Origin: Lunularia cruciata
Taxonomy: Eukaryota > Streptophyta > Marchantiopsida > Lunulariales > Lunulariaceae
DNA: 64,000 nucleotides
NCBI GenBank assembly: GCA_948567375.1
Contig: OX419759.1
Span: 48,771,493-48,835,492 of the forward strand
Reading direction: 5' to 3'
Part shown: positions 55,873 to 64,000 of the stretch, one piece after another
Layout: the number at the start of each line of letters is the position of its first letter
Numbering within the stretch: position 1 is the first letter of the stretch
Notes under the pieces: generated by a model
The model's input: only the letters and a program-made list of their open reading frames with translations
The model's database searches: none
Told to the model about the DNA's origin: nothing
Made by a program: the position numbers and the translations under genes

Positions 55873-57299
55873 GGAACATCATCTCTAGGTTAGCATTTTA
55901 TTTATTTGTACCCTAATTTACCCAATTAAATAAAAGTGTCAGCTTAAGAGTTTGAATAATTATATAATGGTATATTAAAAATGAGTTTGGGATTTCCAAA
56001 GAAAGATTTATCAAATTGAGGAAATGTAGCTTACTTTGGATAGCAAAGATCTCATCATACTCTATGAGAATGAAACCTAGGGGTATAAGAATATTAAGTT
56101 TTAATGAAATAATTATGAGATTTATGTCTTGTTGTATTTAGATTATGGGAATCATAAATATCAAAATGATATAAATCAAAGAACTTACATATCATTTGAG
56201 CATCCAAAGAAGTACACTCGAGTGTGATTTTCAAGTGGATTGCATCATCTAATGCTCTCTATATGAAGAGCAATGGAAAACTATTATCTATATAAATTGT
56301 GAATCAAATCAAAGATAACATGGTAATGTTCAAGACTAGAGGAATAAAAAGATGATCTCACTATTTACCTTATTCATGCATATATACATTGCTATACAGC
56401 ATCCATCACTATCAACATCATACATTATAGAAGCAAAACTCACACATAAGTCATGCATGAACTCTAAAGTGCTACAATAATCAATTCATTCTTCCACTCA
56501 AATCACACTCAAACCAGATTTGTAGTCAATCCTTCACTAACAATCTACCAACAATCTGGCATTGATTAAAATCAAGCCACATCCACTCTAGCTAAGAGAA
56601 TCCAAGTGATACTCATAAGTCTCTAACCATCATAACCAAGAATTCAAAGCCTCAACATTAAAGAAGTGAGCTCTTTGGAATTGCACTTCAAAAGTATACC
56701 CCTTTACTCAACCTAGGTGTCCAACCCTAACAACACCACTGATGGCACATCCAATGGTGCAAGTGATGATGGGTCCCACCATGTGATCAATAGCCCTAAC
56801 AAAAAATATGGTTGCCATCAAGTAATCCATGAGCAACTACCAAAATAACTATGGTTGCCAACATTATCACTCCAACATCTGAGTAGACTAGCTTCGGCAC
56901 TATAAATGTCATGAAAATTATTGTATTATATACATCACTAAACAACATAAATCATTGTAAATATCATACACTATAGAAGCACAACTCACACATAAGTCAT
57001 GCATGAACTTTAAAGTCCCACAATTGCCTCCTAGTTGGCAGTTAGGTCCCTCAAACTCTAGATAATCATCTACTCCAAGTATGTAATATGCCCTTTGGTG
57101 GGAAAACATCAAGAGGTATGTGCTATTGAGCCTAATTCTTAGTCATTTGTCTGCAATCTGTATCACAGAAAGGGTTAACTAGCTATAGGTTAAGTACATC
57201 TAAGATATAACCACTATCCTTCAAGAACCACCATGAGAGGAGGAGTCAAACATGCCATATGCCATCCTTTCCAACAATTATCACACACCAACATAATAG
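55873..57299. other. Intergenic DNA with old repeat relics
   Basis: 56190-56410 resembles the LINE on the minus strand in a very decayed state ('gcatccaaagaagtacac', 'ggattgcatcatctaatgctc'). A block with 'actcacacataagtcatgca' at about 56435-56470 recurs at about 56980-57015, part of another unidentified repeat. Confidence 0.45.
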
Positions 57300-57304
57300 C
57301 AACT

Positions 57305-57882
57305 CGTAATACTCCGAGGACAAGAGAACTCTCCAAGAGAGATACAAGAGAGAAAATGCAAGTTTCACACTCAATACTCCGATGCCCCAAAGGAGCACCT
57401 TCTCTTTATTATATAGCAAAGAGGATCTCCTCAAAGGAAGCTCCACCCTTGGATCAGATACATGGATTGGTGACCTATCAGCGAGCTCCATCCTTGGATT
57501 AGTAGTTTGGATGGGTGACATGTCAATCCTTATCCTATCTAGTTGGTCTAGTTTGACCAAAGAGAATATTTAGGGAATCTTCCTATGGGGAGCTCAAAAT
57601 TGTGTGGGTGAAGTACCATTGGAAAGCTCTCAAATTGTTGCTTGGTGAAAAGTTCTCCTTGACCTCTCCATCTGTCCATTTTCAAGGCCTAATTCATTTT
57701 TTTAGACCTCCAAAATTGGCTCTAAAGTTGTCATGCTATTTTTGGCTTCTGCCCTATTAGTAGAAGTACTCTTTTGGTGACACCTCTATATGATCTTCCT
57801 AGTCCATTGTACACAACATCCTTCTAGATGTTACCTAGCCAATTTTCACCTCCAGATAATATGTCTAGCTACTTGTATTACA
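57305..57882 (-). mobile_element. Solo LTR of the Ty3/gypsy family, perfect target duplication
   Basis: 578 bp, starting GTAATACTCCGAGG (first T of the terminus mutated to C) and ending GTATTACA. CAACT flanks it exactly at 57300-57304 and 57883-57887. No internal sequence, so it arose by LTR-LTR recombination. Unlike the other two LTRs here it has a single copy of the 'ctattagtagaagta' segment. Confidence 0.93.
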
Positions 57883-57887
57883 CAACT

Positions 57888-58407
57888 CCACGAGAAGAGC
57901 CACAAAACATACACTATAAACTTGCATGTACAAGTGCCAAGCTTGGGAGGTGGTATGGTGCACAATTGCGCACATGATCTTTCCAAAAACACCATCATGT
58001 CCTTCTAACATGAGGACTCCAGAGGTTAAAACTCACATACTCTCAAGATAGTATGGCCTATAGTAACATCCAATGTTGTTGATGCAATTTGTTGTAGATA
58101 TATAGTCACCTAGATGAAATCAATGACTCAAGGGTATATAACCTCCTCTTCAAATAATAGGACAGTGTAAGATATCCCTATGATAAGCAATCACTAAATT
58201 CTCAAAGGCCATCAACATCCTCTCCAAAAGATCTCTACCCATTGTTAATATGCACTCATCCATATATCTAGATCATCCAAGTCCAAAACTATAGCAACAT
58301 GACAATCAATAGTTGTAGGTAAATCTAGATCTCATCCATAGAGTAGAAAGTAAGGAAAGAAGGATGCTAAGGAAGCTTGCCAACTAAATAGATAGCTCAT
58401 GGCCAAC
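57888..58407. other. Anonymous DNA between two gypsy LTRs
   Basis: No open frame of note. Repeated simple phrases only; not recognised as gypsy internal sequence. Confidence 0.45.
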
Positions 58408-59162
58408 TGTAATACTCCGAGGATAGGAGACCTGAAGAGAAACACACCCTGAGGACACACCCTTTCACACTCAAACTCCGATGCTCCAAAGGAGCACCTT
58501 CTCTTTATTATATAGGCAAAACGGATCTCCTCCAATGAAGCTCCACCATAGGATTAGGTACATAGATAGGTGACATGTCAACAAGCTCCACCCTTGGATT
58601 ACTTACTTGGATGGGTGACATGTCGGTCCTGGTCCTATCTGGTTGGTCAAACAAGCTTTGACCAGAGGGAATCTTTTAGGGAATCTTCCTATAGGAATCT
58701 CAGAATCATGTGGGTAAGGTACCATTGGAAAGCTCTCGATGAGACAAAGCAGGGGAGAGAAGGCCAAACTTTATTCTTTTGGGGGGGGGGGAATCTGTAC
58801 ATTTTTGAGGCCTAATTCATCCGTTTAGGCCTCTGAAATTGCCTTCAAAGATTTTAGGCATATTTTGGTTCCAACTCTATTAGTAGAAGTCTCCTTTTGG
58901 TGATACCTCTTTCTGATTTATTCAATCCATCTTGTGTAACATCCTTCTAGATGTTACCAATCCAATTCTCACCTTTAGATCATATGTCTAGCTATTGGTT
59001 CTAAGGTTTTCAAATCTATTTCATTTTTTTGCCCTATTAGTAGAAGTACCCTTTTGGTGATACTTCTATTTGATCTATTTTGACCATCATGTATAACATC
59101 ATTCCAGATGTTACCAAACCAAATTTCACATCTAGATCATATGGCTAGCTCGTGGTATTACA
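58408..59162 (-). repeat. 3' LTR of the gypsy element
   Basis: 755 bp with 8-bp inverted termini TGTAATAC / GTATTACA. It contains an internal tandem duplication of roughly 160 bp (about 58865-59150), each unit with 'attagtagaagt', 'gatgttacca' and 'tagatcatatg'. Confidence 0.93.
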
Positions 59163-59177
59163 AACCTCCCTCCTTTT
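59163..59177 (-). other. Polypurine tract of the gypsy element
   Basis: Minus strand reads AAAAGGAGGGAGGTT directly before TGTAATAC of the 3' LTR. Confidence 0.85.
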
Positions 59178-59358
59178 AAGACACAACGTCCTCGTTGTGC
59201 AACTTTTGCTCAAATGCTTGCACCAACACCGGTGCATGTGTCAAATTGGCAGTGGGTTCCCAGGTTGCTTCATAGAGGGAGGAACCCTTCCACTGGACAA
59301 GATAATCCACCCGTGGATGACAAGTACCACGTATGCATTTTTGGAGAATACGCTCCAC
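59176..59358 (-). pseudogene. Gypsy chromodomain
   Basis: A 60-codon segment with VDYLVQWKGSSLYEATWEP, the core of a chromodomain (Y-V-W-x4-ATWEP). In chromoviruses it follows the integrase and directs insertion to marked chromatin. It is separated from the integrase frame by a stop near 59398. Confidence 0.9.
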
Positions 59359-59397
59359 TTCATATTCCTTGTTGCCATCAATGAGTGTCGGACAAGG

Positions 59398-60486
59398 TCA
59401 AATGTCTTGTGTGGAATGACCCAAGCCTAATCGGGGAGCATATCTGCATAGTAGGGAAACATGGAACACTGGATGGATCTTCATGTGTGGTGGTAGCTCA
59501 AGGTGATAGGCCACTGTGCCAACTCGACGGAGAATTGAGAAAGGCCTAATAAAATGAGGTCTAAGCTTACGAGGTCCCACTAATGTGAGGTTGGTTGTCG
59601 ATAGCCACACCTGATCCCCAACATTGAACTCTATGTGCCTACGATGTGCATCAACATACTGCTTCTGGCAATTTTGTGCAATCTGTAATTTGTGCTTAGC
59701 GTTCTCCACCCCTTGTTGGATTCTAGAAACAAATGTGTTGACTGCATCGACCTTGGTAGCCACCGGACTGATCTTCATCAAGCTGGAAAGTGTGAAGGGA
59801 TGCTCACCATACTTGAGGAAGAATGGAGTGACCTGGGTGGATGCATTCACTGAATTGTTGTACGCAAATTCCACCAACGAGAGTAGGGTGTCCCACCTCT
59901 CTTGCTCTTTTAAGGTGAAGCCGCGTAACATGTCTTCAATAGTATGATTAGCCCGCTTGGTTTGTCCATTTGTTTGTGGGTGGTAAGCTATGGACATGGA
60001 CAACTTGGTGTTGAACGAACCAAAGAGGGTGCACCAAAATAAACTGGTGAATTGAGTACCCCTATCGGTGATGAGTACTCGAGACAAGCCATGGTGAGAG
60101 AAGACTGCATCTAAGTATAATTGAGCAAGTTGTGGAGCGGTCACCTCCTTGGTGGTAGAGCGTACATGAATCATTTTGTTGAGCCGGTCCACAAAGACCA
60201 CGATGGAGTCAAATCCCGATGTGGTCTTGGGTAATTCACAGACGAGATCCATACACATCTGTTCCCAATATTGTGTAGGAGTGGGGAGAGGTTGCAGGAG
60301 CCCTACATGAGCTTGATTAGAAGCTTTGTTCTGTTGAAAAAGTAAGCAATTGCGCACGTAGTCCATCACATTGTTGCTCATCTTGGGCCAATAGTAATGG
60401 CATTGGACTGCATCCAAGGTCTTGTCCACTCCAACATGACCTACAATGGCCGAATCATGACATTCCGCTAGAATGGTGGTGCACAA
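59398..60486 (-). pseudogene. Gypsy integrase
   Basis: A 362-codon segment. The zinc finger reads H-x-GH-G-DKT...YYWP...CLLF, so the second Cys of the usual HHCC pair is Phe. Catalytic core: MDLVCELP (first Asp), ITDRGTQF (second Asp), YHPQTNGQTKRAN, where the family has QTER: the third catalytic residue Glu is Lys. The C-terminal GPRKLRPHFIRPF and PVFHVSLL blocks are intact. Not catalytically competent as written. Confidence 0.93.
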
Positions 60487-60630
60487 TTTTGGGACATTTG
60501 GAATCCATAATCTGCCATCACAAAAGGTGAGTCTTTGGGTGCTGGTGACGCCTTTGGATGATTGCTCTTCTATAATCTGTGGATCAATTTTTGTACCCGC
60601 CAGAATCTTTAGCCAAAATTTAGGGTTAAT

Positions 60631-61077
60631 CTAAACCTCTGCCACCAAATTGTTTGCCATTGGCATACGGGTGAATGCATCTACAAGTTGCTTCTTACCT
60701 TCAACATAGGTGATTGTCATGTTGAAGTGTTGTCGCCACTCTACCCATTGAATTTGGCAACGAGATAGATCCTTTTGCATCTTGAGGCAGACTAGAGGTT
60801 TGTGGTCTGTCTCTACCACAAATGCCTTCTTGCCCAGATAGTGCTTCCAATGCTTGGTTGTGAGGATGATGGCCAACTCTTATTGTTTTGTGGTATGGTA
60901 GTTGCGCTTTGCCGGTAACAAATTTTGAGAGAAATATGCAATGGGATGCCATCCGTCATGCCACTCTTGTTGTAGGACTGCTCCGATTGCTACGCCTGAT
61001 GCATCTATAGCCAACTTGATTGGACGTTTTGGGTCATACCACTTCAAGATTGGTGCATGTAGCAAGGCGGCTTTCAA
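60631..61077 (-). pseudogene. Gypsy RNase H
   Basis: 60880-61077 has LKWYDPKRPIKLAIDASG, IGAVLQQ and PIAYFSQNL. After an in-frame TAA, 60631-60876 continues with ILTTKHWKHYL, FVVETDHKPL and QWVEWRQHFN. The RT-RNase H type of gypsy. Confidence 0.92.
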
Positions 61078-61107
61078 TTCTTGAAAGGCTAACTCTTGTG
61101 CGGTTCT

Positions 61108-62082
61108 CTATGTCCACTTCTTCCCTTTGCCAAGCAGTGTTGTTAAAGGCTGTGCAACCTTGGAGAAGTCCTTGACAAATCGACGATAGAATCCCGTCAA
61201 ACCCAAGAAGCTCTTGAGTTGAGTCTGATCTTCTAGGGCACTCCACTTTTGAATGACCTCTATTTTATCTGTCAATACTTGAATACCCTTTGCACTTACT
61301 CTATGCCCCAAGTAGTCTACTTCAGACTTGCCAAACTCACACTTTGAGATTTTGGCATACAATCGATTTTGTTTTAGAATCTAGAGGACTTCTCGTAGAT
61401 GTTGTTTGTGTTCCGTCATCATGCTACTATATACTAAGATGTCATCCAGGAAGACGATGATAGACTTATCTAAATATGGATGAAATATGTCATTCATTAG
61501 ACTCATGAAAGTGGCAGGTGCGTTGGTGAGACCAAAAGGCATCACGAGATACTCAAAGTGGCCATACCTGGTTTGAAAGGTAGTCTTGTACACATCCTCC
61601 TTTGCAATTTGGATTTGATTGTAACCGCTCCGCAAATCTAGTTTGGTGAAGTGTCTTGCTCCATTGAGTTGATTGAATAGATCATCCATGCAAGGTAAGG
61701 GGTATTTGTTCTTCACTGTTTGCTGATTGAGACTCCGATAGTCAATGCACATGCGCATTGTACCATCTTTCTTCTTCACAAATAAGACCGGAGCCTCATA
61801 TGGTGATATGCTAGGTTGGATGAACCCTTTTTGCAGCATATCCTCAATTTGATTCTTGCACTCCTCCAACTCTTGAGGTGATAGGCAATATGGGGCCTTA
61901 CAAGGCGGTGTTTTCCCCAAGAGTGTCTCAATTTTATGATCTACTCTCCTTTTTGGTGGTAATCCTGAGGGTAGATCATCAGGAAAGACATCTTGAAACT
62001 CATTTATGACATCTTTCAATTTCTTCGGAATTTGTCCTTGAGTTGTGCACTCTAGACTTCTCTTATTAGACCCATGAAACAC
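61108..62082 (-). pseudogene. Gypsy reverse transcriptase
   Basis: 61381-62082 (233 codons) has [66 protein letters not shown] and the catalytic FLDDILVYS. 61108-61362 continues with the connection (KISKCEFG--EVDYLGH, LKSFLGLTGFYRRFV). A stop (TAG, near 61381) separates them. Catalytic residues of motifs A and C look intact. Confidence 0.95.
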
Positions 62083-62504
62083 CTATCAGTCTTATAGATA
62101 GCTGTTGTCCCTATGACATAGAGAGGCAATTCTTGCCTATGTGATTTTTCTTTAACCCCAATGATCGACCATTGGTGGGTTCTCACTACTTTCTTCCTCC
62201 AATCTACCATAGGGTTGTAATGCTCCATCCATGGCATACTTAAGATTGCATCATAATGAGCTAATTGTATCACTTGCCACTCAATTGCTTCTTGATATTT
62301 TCCTACAAAGAGTGTCACCTGCTTGGGTAATGATTCAATCCTCTCTGTTTGTCCGTTAGGTAACTCTATTTCTTCACTCTCATCTCTCTCTAGATCCATT
62401 CCCAATCTTATTGCAATAGAGCAAGACAAGAAATTCTCTTTGGCTCCTAGATCTATTAACACTCTCATTGGATTGCCTTCTAGGACCCTATTTACTACAA
62501 TCAA
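62052..62504 (-). pseudogene. Gypsy aspartic protease
   Basis: 150 codons with MRVLIDLGAKENFLS. The family active site is D-S/T-G; here it is D-L-G, so activity is unlikely. ELPNG and DAILSMPWMEHYNP are typical downstream blocks. Confidence 0.9.
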
Positions 62505-63690
62505 TTGTGAGGTTGCCTTTTGGTACCTTTGTGCGCTCGTCTTCTTCCTTCTCTCGCTTTTCTGCTTCCTTATTGAGCCAATAAGGCCGCGAGGTACATT
62601 TACTAGTGATCTTCATTTTCCGAAGTGATTACCACCTCCTTCTCTTCAATGCATCTCTCCATGTTGTTCAAAGATCGCCTATATGAAGGTCGAGGGCCTT
62701 TGGGAAGTTGAGCACAACAATTGGTAGATATATGCCCAATACGACCACAATTGTAACAATGGCGTTGTTCTCCTCGAGGTCCTTCACTTTGTGGGACTCC
62801 ATCTCTCTATTCTTCTACCCGTCCCCTTTCTCCTTGGAACGGTTGTGCTCTTTGGTCTCAAAACCGAAGGTTGCCCAATTCCATCAGTACTGGTCCACCC
62901 ATGGGTGACATTTCTGCCCGATAATGTTGAGGTGGAACTACTCTTTCACCTCCACCTAATGCTCCTGCTATTCTTTGAGCACAAGCAATGGCTTCAAATA
63001 CTGTGCAAGGATTTGTACCATGACTTCTTGGCGAATCCGCTCCTTCAACCCTCATTTGAAATTATTGAGAGCCTCTATTGGACTCATGTTGGTTATTGCG
63101 ACTTGTAGATCCAGAAATGCCTCCACATACTCTTGAATGTTGTTCTTCTATTTCAATCCCCATAGTCGGATTTGGGCCATCTGCACAAAATCCACCAATT
63201 GGAAATTCTTCAGCAATCCTTCTTGCATTATTGTCCATCTGACCTCCCTTCTCTCGGCCAACATGGATCGTTCCCAAGCGTTATACCATGTGAGGGCTTT
63301 ATCGATCAAGTACCCACATGCAAACACGCCTGCAGCATGCTCGGTGATCTTTGTTGAGAACAACCAAAAATATCAATTCATTCTCAAGATCCAGTTCTCC
63401 ACTACTCCCATGGTACGCTGCTCCTTGTAAGGCTCGATGTTGCAGGTCTTCTTCATCCAGAGTAGTAATGTGGCTTCATCATTGATAGGGTTTGTAGGCA
63501 TGGGTGCCTCTCCAAGTACTTTAGTCGTAGGTATTGGATTTTGAGACGGCTCTTCTTCTTGCATTGCTTGATCATTCCTGAGGGTCTGCACTTGACTTTG
63601 TAACGCCTCCATGGTCATCTTAATCTCTCAAAATTTGTTCAACATCCCCTGCATTCCTTGCACCAACTCTTGCAACTACGTATCCATGGT
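62505..63690 (-). pseudogene. Gypsy gag
   Basis: From right to left: 63373-63618 (MEALQSQVQTLRND, LLWMKKTCNIEPY), 63148-63363 (TKITEHAAGVFACGYL, ALTWYNAW, the retrotransposon gag core) and a CCHC knuckle CYNCGRIGHISTNC at 62717-62758. Several stops, including two before the methionine at 63616. Confidence 0.9.
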
Positions 63691-64000
63691 TCCTGTAACA
63701 ATTGATTGCTATACCCTAAACTTCAATAGAGAGTTAATATGATCACTCTGGAGGGCGCACAAACTATTGGAACTACCATTGGGACCTCACAAGCTACCAC
63801 TCATTGGTAATATTCCTCACCAAAATTCCTGACTACGAAATCCCTAAACATCACTTTTGGTCTCACTACATAACGAATTTCTACTTGAGTGTTAAAAGGG
63901 AAAGGATTTGGTACATTCAAATCCATCACAACAAAATGTAAATTGTCAAATCCCACTCTCTATCGTAAATCACTATAGGAAAAATCACTGGGTTTGGTGA
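63691..64000 (-). other. Gypsy 5' leader
   Basis: Non-coding; the gypsy LTR terminus TGTAATAC and a primer site were not found before the window ends, so the 5' LTR lies beyond. Confidence 0.6.

Larger units (their letters stand above)
58408..64000 (-). mobile_element. Ty3/gypsy chromovirus, 5' end beyond the window
   Basis: Transcribed from right to left. 3' LTR at 58408-59162, then a purine tract, then from the window's right: gag with CCHC knuckle, protease, reverse transcriptase, RNase H, integrase and a chromodomain. This is the order of plant chromoviruses. The 5' LTR is not reached by 64000. Several stops and at least three active-site changes show it is defective. The pentamer left of the 3' LTR is CCAAC. 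Confidence 0.94.

Overview
This window is repeat-dominated nuclear DNA of a land plant. The evidence is GT-AG introns, a plant cyclase-family gene, class III peroxidase relics, Ty1/copia and chromodomain Ty3/gypsy retrotransposons, and no operon-like packing. The species cannot be named from the sequence. A StAR-like phosphatidylinositol transfer protein gene and R2-like LINEs, both of which I regard as unusual for flowering plants, suggest an early-diverging lineage (bryophyte, lycophyte or fern). That is inference.

Only two genes look intact, both on the minus strand. A single-exon 500-residue PITP-domain protein lies at 23761-25263. A six-exon kynurenine-formamidase/cyclase-like gene runs from 47563 to 43848; I rebuilt it exon by exon (265 residues, all phases closing, signal peptide, intact metal-binding motif). 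Two broken class III peroxidase copies lie head-to-tail at 15.6-16.8 and 19.0-20.7 kb.

Layout: 1-6.5 kb, two copies of a poorly known coiled-coil unit with a LTR-like repeat. 6.5-7.2 kb, a truncated gypsy LTR. 7.2-9.4 kb, LINE copy A. 10.5-15.3 kb, a copia element complete with both LTRs, PBS and PPT but a decayed ORF. 15.3-20.7 kb, the peroxidase pseudogenes. 22.9-25.3 kb, unidentified ORFs and the PITP gene. 27-36 kb, AT-rich DNA peppered with LINE fragments. 36-39.8 kb, the longest LINE copy (D). 40.8-43 kb, LINE fragments, a foldback element and a possible SINE. 43.8-47.6 kb, the cyclase gene. 47.8-57 kb, more LINE copies in mostly anonymous DNA. 57.3-57.9 kb, a gypsy solo LTR with a perfect target duplication. 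58.4 kb to the window end, the 3' LTR and coding body of a gypsy chromovirus whose 5' LTR lies outside.

The most distinctive feature is one LINE family present as about 18 copies in both orientations. Copy D carries a C2H2-type zinc-finger remnant, a non-LTR reverse transcriptase, a Cys-Cys-His-Cys motif and a (P/A)D-x12-D nuclease-like signature resembling the restriction-like endonuclease of R2-type elements. Its 3' UTR has a GGGGC-TTA-GCCCC hairpin and ends in a pyrimidine tract. Many copies are tiny 5'-truncated insertions (down to 41 bp) with clear target-site duplications. Copy D is bounded by a perfect 17-bp duplication and begins with a second copy of its own 3' UTR segment.
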